A DNA stretch of 36,274 bases from Lachnospiraceae bacterium (lineage in GTDB: Bacteria > Bacillota > Clostridia > Lachnospirales > Lachnospiraceae), in the NCBI GenBank assembly GCA_024680595.1, contig JAILCB010000027.1, positions 1-36,274 on the forward strand, written 5' to 3'. Under the pieces are notes generated by a model, which worked only from the letters and a program-made list of their open reading frames with translations, searched no databases and was not told the DNA's origin. The position numbers were made by a program, and so were the translations under genes. This document shows, in pieces, positions 27,905-36,229 of this stretch (position 1 is the first letter of the stretch; every line of letters starts with the position of its first letter).

Positions 27905-28795
27905 TCAATGCCTGGGATGGGCCTTTTGATATACCTCCTTCAGGCGATTCCTGTTCAGATTGGCATACATCTGGGTCGTGGAAATATCCGAGTGGCCCAG
28001 CATTTCCTGCACCGACTTCAAATCCGCCCCATTCTCCACCAGATGGAGGGCAAAACTATGGCGGAGCGTATGGGGGGTAATCTCCCCGTCAATCCCGGCC
28101 TTTTTCGCATAATACTTAATCAGCTTCCAAAAGCCCTGTCTGGACATCTGTACTCCCGAGCAATTCACGAAAAGAGCCGTCTCTCCCTTATTCTCAATCA
28201 TTACCTCCCTGGAATTAGCCAGATAATTCATCAAAGCCCATCTGGCCTCACTCCCAAAGGGAATAATCCGATCCTTACTGGCATCGTGGCATTCCACATA
28301 TCCCATGGACAGATTCAAGTCCGTGGTCTTCAGGGAAATCAGTTCCGTCACCCTCATCCCCGTGGCATATAGGAGCTCCAGCATAGCCTTATCCCTTAAT
28401 TCCTTAGGCGTATCCCCATTAGGCTGCTCCAGCAGCCTGGTAATATCCGAGGTGGAGAGAACAGAGGGAGCCTTCTTCACAATCTTGGGGGCTTTCAGAT
28501 TTTCCGCCGGATTCTTGGCAATTCTCCCCTCTTTCTCATAATAATGATAGAATGCTTTCATAGAAGCTATACTTCTAGAAACGGTAGCCGCTGTGAAATT
28601 CTTTTTCTCCAAATCCAAAACGTATGAGACTAGATTTGTTTCCGTCACATCCTGTATGCGTTTTACCCCTGCGGCATTTAAATATGTCAGCATTTTTTTC
28701 AAATCCCGCCTGTAGGACATCACGGTATTCTCAGAAGATTTTTTTACATTATGTAAATAATTTATGAACTCCACCAACTGCTCTTCCATCGCCAA
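27905..28795 (-). CDS. xerD: Site-specific tyrosine recombinase XerD-like
   Basis: LLYATGMRVTELISLKTTDLNL, HTLRHSFALHLVENGADLKSVQEMLGHSDISTTQMYANL; complete R-H-R-H-Y catalytic set. Confidence 0.93.
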   Translation of the reverse strand: MAMEEQLVEFINYLHNVKKSSENTVMSYRRDLKKMLTYLNAAGVKRIQDVTETNLVSYVLDLEKKNFTAATVSRSIASMKAFYHYYEKEGRIAKNPAENLKAPKIVKKAPSVLSTSDITRLLEQPNGDTPKELRDKAMLELLYATGMRVTELISLKTTDLNLSMGYVECHDASKDRIIPFGSEARWALMNYLANSREVMIENKGETALFVNCSGVQMSRQGFWKLIKYYAKKAGIDGEITPHTLRHSFALHLVENGADLKSVQEMLGHSDISTTQMYANLNRNRLKEVYQKAHPRH

Positions 28796-28924
28796 AACCC
28801 CTTAATTTTCCTAGTGGGGTATTAACACATAACTCCCACTTGAGACATTATATCCACCTATATTTGGAAATGCAACCCCATTTTTTTGGCCAAATTCGCA
28901 GTTTTCTCCCACTTTTTCAAAAAA

Positions 28925-28973
28925 ATCACAACATATCGTGATCGGTTACCCAAACAAATCAATATGTTGTGAT
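28925..28973. promoter_or_regulatory. Perfect 12 bp inverted repeat upstream of xerD
   Basis: ATCACAACATAT (28925-28936) and ATATGTTGTGAT (28962-28973), 25 nt apart. Confidence 0.6.
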
Positions 28974-29086
28974 CAAAAAAAATTATTAAATTTTTTCGGT
29001 GTTATGTTAATCAGTTATGGAATCCCAGCTACCATCTTATGGAAACCGAATAGGTTCATTATGCAAACCTAAGGGCCTATATCCCT

Positions 29087-29209
29087 ATTCTCAAGTCTTG
29101 TGAAAAGCATTATAGGCCGGCAGAAACACGAAAGGCCTTACAGGGCCGGCCGGAACCAGTCCTGCACTCCTTTATCTCAAACCTTGTGAAAAGCATTATA
29201 AGCCAGCAG
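29087..29209 (-). repeat. Duplication of the NUDIX gene 3' end downstream of its stop, 86 bp offset
   Basis: 18 bp perfect CTTGTGAAAAGCATTATA at 29097-29114 and 29183-29200 inside a longer imperfect match. Confidence 0.9.
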
Positions 29210-29716
29210 GGAGGCAATGGTCTTGGAGTCCCTTATTTCCCCCTTTTGAATCATTTGCAAGAGACTGGAAAGGGAATAGGTCTCCACATCCACAAACTCA
29301 TCCTCATCCAAATGCTGCTTTGTCTTCACCAGGTTTTCCGCCACATAAACCTCAATCTTCTCCGTACAATAGGCAATAGCAGTATCTATGGTAATGAGAT
29401 GGGACAGCTTGCCAGGTTTATATCCAATCTCCTCCTCCAGCTCTCTGGCCGCCGCCCTTTCATAGGTTTCATTAAGGCCATTTCTGGAGCCTGCGGGAAT
29501 CTCAGTAGTCACCCGCTCCACCGAGGCACGATATTGGTGTACCATAATAATAGAGCCGTCGTCCATAACAGGAACAATCGCCGCCCCTCCCTTGTGAAGC
29601 ATCATATCATAGCGGACAATTTTCCCATCCGGCCGACGCAGGGTGTCCTCACAATAGTCCAGAATACTGGTCCTACGCACCAGTGTCCGCTTTAAGCGCT
29701 CAAATTTCTGTATCAT
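29177..29716 (-). CDS. NUDIX hydrolase, ADP-ribose pyrophosphatase-like
   Basis: NUDIX box GSRNGLNETYERAAARELEEEIGY; start MIQKFERLKR after GGAGGAGG. Confidence 0.92.
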   Translation of the reverse strand: MIQKFERLKRTLVRRTSILDYCEDTLRRPDGKIVRYDMMLHKGGAAIVPVMDDGSIIMVHQYRASVERVTTEIPAGSRNGLNETYERAAARELEEEIGYKPGKLSHLITIDTAIAYCTEKIEVYVAENLVKTKQHLDEDEFVDVETYSLSSLLQMIQKGEIRDSKTIASLLAYNAFHKV

Positions 29717-29795
29717 ATCTCTGCCTCCTCCCGCCATCCGGCGACAAATCCTAACCTACAACTATACAACACATCCCGAAAACACACCCGAAACC

Positions 29796-29880
29796 CCCGC
29801 CTACCGTGTGGGACAAGCTTCCGCTTGACCGCCAGGGTCAAATGCCGTTTCGCAAATCCCGCCTACCGCGTGGGACATGC
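29796..29880. repeat. Direct repeat, 23 bp units 62 bp apart
   Basis: CCCGCCTACCGTGTGGGACAAGC (29796) and CCCGCCTACCGCGTGGGACATGC (29858). Confidence 0.85.
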
Positions 29881-30024
29881 CCTTCGCTCCGCGGAAGCCG
29901 GCCGCGCAGGTATTCCAAAGGCGACTCCGCAGCCCCTGATTCATTAAAGAATGAATTTCCGAGTGCGACTCCATAGCCCCTGAATTGAATCAAGAGGGAA
30001 GATGCAAATCGTACCCTCGTCCGC

Positions 30025-30068
30025 GAGCCGCCGGTCGGCTTTAGCCGACAAATTCATCTCGGCGGCTC
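30025..30068. repeat. Compound palindrome family P1, copy a
   Basis: GAGCCGCC..GTCGGCT-TT-AGCCGAC..GGCGGCTC nested stems. Confidence 0.92.
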
Positions 30069-30081
30069 TGCGATAAAGAAT

Positions 30082-30120
30082 GACTTTCCGAATGCGGTAA
30101 AAAACCGAATCCGGAAAGTC
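30082..30120. repeat. Palindromic repeat family P2, copy 3
   Basis: GACTTTCCGAATGCGG (30082-30097) / CCGAATCCGGAAAGTC (30105-30120). Confidence 0.85.
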
Positions 30121-30146
30121 ACACATCAAATCTAACCAAATATTAA

Positions 30147-31346
30147 TTATTTCAAACCATTCAGGAATTTCTCGATTCTATCCATCCCCTTCTCAATCTG
30201 CTCCAGGGAAATGGCATAGGACAGCCTAATATGATTAGGGTAACCAAAGTCCGGACAGGGCACGACAGCCACATCAAAGTCATTCAAGAGAATAGTGGCC
30301 AGGTTCCCGGTAGTTCCCACTTCCTGGCCCTTATAGGAGCGCTTCAGGGCTTCCGTACAGTCACAGAAGAGATAGAAGGCCCCCTGGGGCTCTGCCGCGT
30401 CTACATAGGGCATAGCGCATATCCTCTTGTAGATATACTTTCTCCTCTCATCAAAGGCCTGCCTCATCTTCTCCACAGAATCCTGAGGCCCGTTCAGAGC
30501 CTCCAGGGCAGCCTTCTGGGCAATGGAATTCACATTGGATGTAGAGTGGGACTGGACAGCCCCCATCAGGGAGGCGATCTCCTTAGAAGAGCCGGTATAG
30601 CCGACCCTCCAGCCCGTCATAGAATAGCCCTTGGAAAGACCGGAGCAGGTTATAGTTCTGTCATAGATCTCCTGACCCAGGGAAGCAATACTGGTATAAG
30701 GCTCCCCGGTGTAGAGCAAATTCTCATACATTTCATCCGAAATACAGTAAATATCATTCTTTACAATGACCTCGGCAAATTTCTCCAGGTCCTCCCTACC
30801 ATAAATCACTCCGGTGGGATTACTGGGATTGCAGAGGACAAAAGCCTTAGTCTTCTTGGTAATGGCACTCTGAAGCTGGTCAGGAGTAATCCTATAGCCA
30901 TTCTCCTTTGCGCCATAGATATGAACAGGAACTCCTCCCTGCAGCTTTACCATTTCCGGATAGGAAAGCCAGTAGGGTGCGGGAATAATCACCTCATCCC
31001 CGGGATTCAGGAGCGCACTGAAAACATTGGTAAGAGAGTGCTTACCGCCATTACTAATCACTATCTGATCCGGTGCGTAATCCAGCTTATTGAAATTCTT
31101 GAACTTGCGGGAAACCGCTTCCTTCAGTTCCTTGGTACCGGATGCCGGTGTATACTTGGTGAATCCCTCTCGGATTGCCTGCACCGCCGCATCGCAGATA
31201 TTCTCAGGGGTGTTGAAATCCGGCTCACCTGCCCCGAATCCGACTATATCCCTTCCCTCTGCCTTCAGCTCCTTAGCCCTAGCTGATATTACCAGCGTAG
31301 ACGAAGGCTTAACGTGTTTCGCCTTTTCAGATAGTGTTAATGACAT
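30147..31346 (-). CDS. Pyridoxal-phosphate aminotransferase, class I (aspartate-type)
   Basis: MSLTLSEKAKHVKPSSTLVISARAKELKAEGRDIVGFGAGEPDFNTP, LCNPSNPTG, CSGLSKGYSMTGWRVGY. Confidence 0.95.
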   Translation of the reverse strand: MSLTLSEKAKHVKPSSTLVISARAKELKAEGRDIVGFGAGEPDFNTPENICDAAVQAIREGFTKYTPASGTKELKEAVSRKFKNFNKLDYAPDQIVISNGGKHSLTNVFSALLNPGDEVIIPAPYWLSYPEMVKLQGGVPVHIYGAKENGYRITPDQLQSAITKKTKAFVLCNPSNPTGVIYGREDLEKFAEVIVKNDIYCISDEMYENLLYTGEPYTSIASLGQEIYDRTITCSGLSKGYSMTGWRVGYTGSSKEIASLMGAVQSHSTSNVNSIAQKAALEALNGPQDSVEKMRQAFDERRKYIYKRICAMPYVDAAEPQGAFYLFCDCTEALKRSYKGQEVGTTGNLATILLNDFDVAVVPCPDFGYPNHIRLSYAISLEQIEKGMDRIEKFLNGLK

Positions 31347-31455
31347 AATACCTCCTTTTACCAACCGCCTGCCGTAATAGAAAAAATAATGATATACCCG
31401 CCAAAATCCCCACAATAAAAAAGACCCGGACGGGCAGATACTGTGCCATTATAAC

Positions 31456-31500
31456 ACAAAAAAGCCGCTTAAGCGAATATAAATCCACTCAGGCGGCATT
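31456..31500 (-). terminator. Rho-independent terminator after the lipoprotein gene
   Basis: On the minus strand: GCCGCCTGAG..CTTAAGCGGC followed by TTTTTT. Confidence 0.7.
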
Positions 31501-31596
31501 TTTATTAAATATAACTAATGTTTTTTCTGAAAACTCCTAAATCCTAGGGCTTTTAGCCAAAAACACAGACCAAAGCCAATATAATTCCCGACTAAG

Positions 31597-32196
31597 TTAT
31601 TCCTCGGAGAAGTCTACATCTGTCACGGCACCATCCTCCATGGTGATGCTCAGGTCAAAACGGACAGAGGAATCTGCATTGTAGACATCATAGGTGATAT
31701 AGCTTTCATCCGCTTCACAGGGCTTGGAGAAGTCATAATTTGTGACTCCATATCTCGCAAAGAAAAGGGCAATCTGGGGATAGCAGGCGGCAATCTGCTT
31801 CTTCTGGTCATCCGTCACGCTATAAGCCTCACCGAACTCATCCTCAAAGCTTTCCTGGGCGTACTCCTTATCCCCGTCATTGGAGGAAACCAAATATGCC
31901 AGTCTGGAGGCATCCAGGTCACCTGCCTTATCAGAGATATCACCTACATCGCCATTTACTTCCAGATCAGGGCTTGTCAGATCCATGTAGGTGACGCCTT
32001 CCTTCTCCAAAACGCCGTCCACAAAGCCATAAGCATCCGGATCCGATTCCACAACCGTGGCTCCACCTTCCGAACCGGCCGCTGCAGCGGATGCGGAAGC
32101 ACCTGCTTTACCTGAATTACCGCAGGCTGTCATACCCACAACCAGTCCTGCAGAGAGCGCCAATACCAAAATTCTTTTAACCAATTGATTTTTCAT
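31597..32196 (-). CDS. Hypothetical lipoprotein
   Basis: MKNQLVKRILVLALSAGLVVGMTACGNSG: signal peptide plus a lipobox-like cysteine. Confidence 0.75.
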   Translation of the reverse strand: MKNQLVKRILVLALSAGLVVGMTACGNSGKAGASASAAAAGSEGGATVVESDPDAYGFVDGVLEKEGVTYMDLTSPDLEVNGDVGDISDKAGDLDASRLAYLVSSNDGDKEYAQESFEDEFGEAYSVTDDQKKQIAACYPQIALFFARYGVTNYDFSKPCEADESYITYDVYNADSSVRFDLSITMEDGAVTDVDFSEE

Positions 32197-32336
32197 AGTC
32201 TTCCTCCTCAAATTATCTCTATTCAATAGCCACAAACTCTTTGGCTGCGACCTGCAACAGAGTCTAACACGGAGAATAACCATTTTCCATAGAATACATA
32301 AAATCTTAAATAAATCTCATATATTTCCTTCTATTT

Positions 32337-33161
32337 TCAGGCGCTGCGAAGCTGATCCTTCTTTTGCAGGGCCTCCTTTGTAGGCAGGGTTAAATCCTTC
32401 TTCTTCAATTCCCTCACTCTTTTCCGGAAACGGATAAGACCCCAGACCTTATTATAGAAATAATAGCCATTGACCAGCACACGGTTCAAGGGACCCAGCT
32501 TATCCTTGGTCGTATGGCGATAGGGTACTCCCCCATAGCTCAGCTCCCCGCCGGAACGGATATATTCAATGAGATCGGACTCCCTCTTTATAGAATCCGG
32601 AACCTCCGTCCAGGCCCGGCCAACACAGTCAATTTTGTGGGAATCCGACCCGCCGGTACCGGGCTTGTGGTAAACCCTTGCAAGACAGGCCGCCTCCTTA
32701 TTGCTCTGAGCCGTTTCACAGGAATTAAAGGCCTCAATAAAGTCGAACTTCAGCATAGTCGAGACCCTTCGGCCCTTCAGGCTATTGGCATAGCTCAGAT
32801 ATTTCTCCCCGCAGGGATGGGCGGGTCCCAGGATTCCCCCGTACTTATGGACGATCTGAATCAGTCTGTCGATTCCCATCCCCCTCATTTCCAGGATACG
32901 GAGCTTAATATTCTCAGGCATAATGACCAGAATATGACCCGCATTAATAGTATCATATTCAATTCCCTTAAATACGCGGAAATTGGGAAATTCCTTTCCC
33001 ATAACATCCCGCTGATAGGCCCTATAGCCGTCATAGGAATCATGATCGGTGACTACCATTCCGCCAAAGCCCAGCTCCGACAACCGGGCTATATAATCCC
33101 GAATGGGAATTGAGCCGTCGGTAGATCCCTCTTTTGTGTGACAGTGCATGTCAATTTTCAT
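32337..33161 (-). CDS. PHP-domain phosphoesterase
   Basis: MKIDMHCHTKEGSTDGSI, VVTDHDSYDGY, GPAHPCG, GTGGSDSHK. Confidence 0.88.
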   Translation of the reverse strand: MKIDMHCHTKEGSTDGSIPIRDYIARLSELGFGGMVVTDHDSYDGYRAYQRDVMGKEFPNFRVFKGIEYDTINAGHILVIMPENIKLRILEMRGMGIDRLIQIVHKYGGILGPAHPCGEKYLSYANSLKGRRVSTMLKFDFIEAFNSCETAQSNKEAACLARVYHKPGTGGSDSHKIDCVGRAWTEVPDSIKRESDLIEYIRSGGELSYGGVPYRHTTKDKLGPLNRVLVNGYYFYNKVWGLIRFRKRVRELKKKDLTLPTKEALQKKDQLRSA

Positions 33162-33216
33162 AAATAAAAACCTCAATTATCTAATTACTAATCCGATAAC
33201 GATATGCAGCAGAGGT

Positions 33217-33948
33217 CTAACCGATGACCTCTTTCAATTTTCTAATTAATTCATTCTGCTTTACAGGCTTCAAAAGAAAACCGCTGGGATGGAGGGAGAC
33301 GCAGTTCATGACCATCTCCCGTTCGGAATTTCCGGTCAGGAAAACAACAGGAATCCTACTGTCCTTTTCCAGCTGCCGGATTTTGCTAAGTGTCGCAGGA
33401 CCGTCCATTTCCGGCATAAAGCAGTCCAAAAGGATACAGTCCGGATGGGTTTTCTCCAGGAACTTCAGAGCCTTTTCCCCCGAATTCACACAGGTTACCT
33501 TGAAAAACTGGTCCAGATATCCCTTGACCACTTTGAGGGCCACAGGATCATCATCCACAATGAGAACATGCTTTAATGGCGTCGATTCCTCAAATATCTT
33601 ATTAATGACCTTTTTTAATCCATCCATTCCGGTATAGGCAGGAAGAATATAGTCTGGTCCGGGCTTCACATTGGCCTTGAAAACCCCCCGGTCCTCCTCA
33701 TCCGACAGAAGAATTAGGGGAAGACTCCGGAAGCGCAAATTCTCTCTCAAGTCAATTAAGGGAAACAATATCTGTCGCCGGGCCCCTTCTAGATAAACTA
33801 CAATACACTCCGGCACAAATGCCCCCACACCGTCCAGCAGGCTATTACTGGCAAGCACCAGATATTGGCCCTGTAGGACATTACTGTATTCATTCCTCAT
33901 CTCATCCAGTTTTTTTATACTCGATGAAATAAATAGCACTTTCTGCAT
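33217..33948 (-). CDS. Response regulator with degenerate N-terminal and intact C-terminal receiver domains
   Basis: HVLIVDDDPVALKVVKGYLDQF...PDCILLDCFMPEMDGPATL...VVFLTGN...GFLLKPVKQNEL; RBS GGAGG at 33948. Confidence 0.85.
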   Translation of the reverse strand: MQKVLFISSSIKKLDEMRNEYSNVLQGQYLVLASNSLLDGVGAFVPECIVVYLEGARRQILFPLIDLRENLRFRSLPLILLSDEEDRGVFKANVKPGPDYILPAYTGMDGLKKVINKIFEESTPLKHVLIVDDDPVALKVVKGYLDQFFKVTCVNSGEKALKFLEKTHPDCILLDCFMPEMDGPATLSKIRQLEKDSRIPVVFLTGNSEREMVMNCVSLHPSGFLLKPVKQNELIRKLKEVIG

Positions 33949-34080
33949 GGGATTCCTCCATCCTGGAACTAGCGGCCAAAATACCGTCATTTCACTTCGG
34001 GCAGGGCCGCCGCCATCAGGGAACTACAATATACCGATAATGCCAACAGCCCGAAAACGCTCCTCACCAGTCGCCATCCG

Positions 34081-34396
34081 CCACGGCTGTCTCTAAGCGG
34101 CAGATGCCCCAATTAGCCACAGGTGACTGGTCCACGGCTGTCTCTAGCAACAGCTGTCCCAGCCGGCCGCAGATGACTAGGCCACAGCTGTCTCTAGCAA
34201 CAGCTGCCCCAGCCGGCCGCAGATGACTAGGCCACGGCTGTCTCTAGCAACAGCTGCCCCAGCCGGCCGCAGGTGACTGGTCCACGGCTATCTCTAGCGG
34301 CAGCTGCCCCAGCCGGCCGCAGATGACTAGGCCACGGCAGTCTCTAGCGACAGCTGCCCCAGCCGGCCGCAGATGACTGGTCCACGGCTGTCTCTA
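34081..34396 (-). repeat. 50 bp tandem array, about 6.3 copies, entering the vanW-type gene stop codon
   Basis: CCACGGCTGTCTCTAGCAACAGCTGCCCCAGCCGGCCGCAGATGACTAGG units starting at 34081, 34132, 34182, 34232, 34282, 34332, 34382. Confidence 0.96.
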
Positions 34397-35950
34397 GGCC
34401 GCAGGTGCCGCGGGCGTCTCTGGTGTGGCGGGTGCCGCAGGCGTCTCCGGCGTAGGTGCAGGTGCCGGACTTGCCTGATTGGGATCCACTGCATTCGGAT
34501 CCACAGCATTGGGATCCACCGCATTGGGATCGGTGGGCACCGGGGTCTCCGGCGTGGGGAACTGGGTATTCCTATGAATCTGGGCAGAATGTCCCTTATA
34601 CCTGGTCTGGTGAAGATAGGTTCTGTCGATTACCTGCCCATCCTTCTCCGTAACAATATAGGTTTTCCAAACACTGCCGTTAGATCCCGCCTTCACCTGG
34701 ACCTCCGTGCCAAAAGGCACTGCCGGATCCTCTGTATAGATAGGGGCCGGCGGATCACTTTCCCCGGTCTTCTCAGACTCCATATAGCGCTTCTCACCCT
34801 CTTCCAGCAAAGGGATTCCAAAGAGCTCCACATGCATGGTCCGGTCGTGGAAGGAGGTCTTTATCCCCACACAGGCCGGGCTGGTATTGGTAAAGATAAA
34901 GTCAGGCTTGGGATAACTCACCGTGGCATCCTGGCCCGGAGTCACATAGGAGGGCTCAAAAGTGTGACCCAGCCTGTTATCCGTACGGAGACCCGCTGAA
35001 ATAACCGCATTATAGAGGGTACTGGACACCTGGCACACGCCTCCGCCATATTCCTGAACCGTCTGGCCGTCCGCATAGGCTCCGGCCTCCTGATAGCCCT
35101 TCTCCGGCGTCCGTTTTCCCAGCACAGTATTAAAGGAAAACTGCTCACCGGGCTCCAGAATGATACCATTCACACTCTGGCTTGCCAGCTTTACATTGGT
35201 ATTTCGTTTCTGATTGGCTGTAGTATGGGTAGTATAGGAGCTCATGGTCTTGAAATCCGCCGCATTAATGGAAGGGGACACGGCAATGATAGAGACAGGA
35301 ATTTCCCTGTCATAGTCTTCTGCCGTGAGAGCCGCATTCAAATCGGACTCCAGCTTGTCCCGGTCCACTTCCTTTCCATCCTTGCCCTCGGAAACTACGA
35401 ACTCTCCCGTTGAGGAATCGTAGCCGGTAATCCGGCTGTTCTCCATATGGGTGCCCCATTTCTCGGACAACTCTTCCACCACCTCTGAAACCCGTGCGGA
35501 ATAACCCTGCAGAGAGAAATCCTTCACCACAGAAACCTCATTCCCATCTCCAAAGGAAAAAACCCGATTCATAAAAGACCTGGATTCAAATTCTTCCCTG
35601 GCCTTATCGGCTTCCGCATAGGCTTCGTCCACTACAGAGCTAATCTCCGGTCCAATCAGGTTCTCCATGGTGAAACGGTCCGTTCCATGGGTAATCACAA
35701 GATTCCAGGGGTGCTTCTTATTCAGATAGACCAAAGCCTCTTCCCGGCTCATCTCACTGACATCCTCGCCGTCAACCTGGATCTGAAGCTCCAGCTCTTC
35801 TCTGGAAACAGCAATTCCCCGGACCAGGAAAAATATTCCTACGCCCAAAAGAAGGATTCCCAGCACCACTATTGCCTGTCTGATTCTTTTAATACGTCTT
35901 CTCCGACGCCGGCCAACACTCCGTCTCGGCGACGTCCTATAATTTGTCAT
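34394..35950 (-). CDS. VanW family protein with C-terminal G5-like domain and Pro/Ala-rich tail
   Basis: N-terminal TM; YGGGVCQVSSTLYNAVISAGL...GHTFEPSYVTPGQDATVSYPKPDFIFTN (VanW); EVQVKAGSNGSVWKTYIVTEKDGQVIDRTYLHQTRYK (G5-like). Confidence 0.9.
   Translation of the reverse strand: MTNYRTSPRRSVGRRRRRRIKRIRQAIVVLGILLLGVGIFFLVRGIAVSREELELQIQVDGEDVSEMSREEALVYLNKKHPWNLVITHGTDRFTMENLIGPEISSVVDEAYAEADKAREEFESRSFMNRVFSFGDGNEVSVVKDFSLQGYSARVSEVVEELSEKWGTHMENSRITGYDSSTGEFVVSEGKDGKEVDRDKLESDLNAALTAEDYDREIPVSIIAVSPSINAADFKTMSSYTTHTTANQKRNTNVKLASQSVNGIILEPGEQFSFNTVLGKRTPEKGYQEAGAYADGQTVQEYGGGVCQVSSTLYNAVISAGLRTDNRLGHTFEPSYVTPGQDATVSYPKPDFIFTNTSPACVGIKTSFHDRTMHVELFGIPLLEEGEKRYMESEKTGESDPPAPIYTEDPAVPFGTEVQVKAGSNGSVWKTYIVTEKDGQVIDRTYLHQTRYKGHSAQIHRNTQFPTPETPVPTDPNAVDPNAVDPNAVDPNQASPAPAPTPETPAAPATPETPAAPAA
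34482..34531 (-). repeat. Intragenic 15 bp tandem repeat (DPNAV) in the vanW-type gene
   Basis: GGATCCACNGCATTS every 15 bp at 34482, 34497, 34512, partial at 34527. Confidence 0.9.
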
Positions 35951-36140
35951 TCTCAGACTCCCTGTAATAATTTTTTATTCTTTAGTATAAACCGAAAACT
36001 CCGGAAACTCAAGATTTTTGAATCAGCTTCTAAATCGACCTTCGGTATTGGGGCACGCCCTATGTTTTACCGGGGTGCAGCGACGAGACTCTGGCTTCTA
36101 GCCTCCAATCGAGAGGAGGAAAAATCCCCTACTCGCCCGC

Positions 36141-36185
36141 GAGCCGCCGGTCGGCTTTAGCCGACATATTTCATCTCGGCGGCTC
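36141..36185. repeat. Compound palindrome family P1, copy b
   Basis: GAGCCGCCGGTCGGCTTTAGCCGACATATTTCATCTCGGCGGCTC. Confidence 0.93.
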
Positions 36186-36229
36186 TGCCAATCGAGAGGG
36201 AAGATGCAAATCGCACCCTACTCGCCCGC

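Noticed and set aside
29944-30129. 61 aa minus-strand ORF
   Set aside because: Lies across P1/P2 palindromes, has no RBS or domain, and is probably non-coding.
30231-31286. 351 aa plus-strand ORF
   Set aside because: Antisense to the well-supported aminotransferase gene.
34081-34396. CRISPR-like regular array (50 bp period)
   Set aside because: Units are repeats across their full length with no unique spacers, there are no cas genes nearby, and the array runs into a stop codon; it is a plain tandem repeat.
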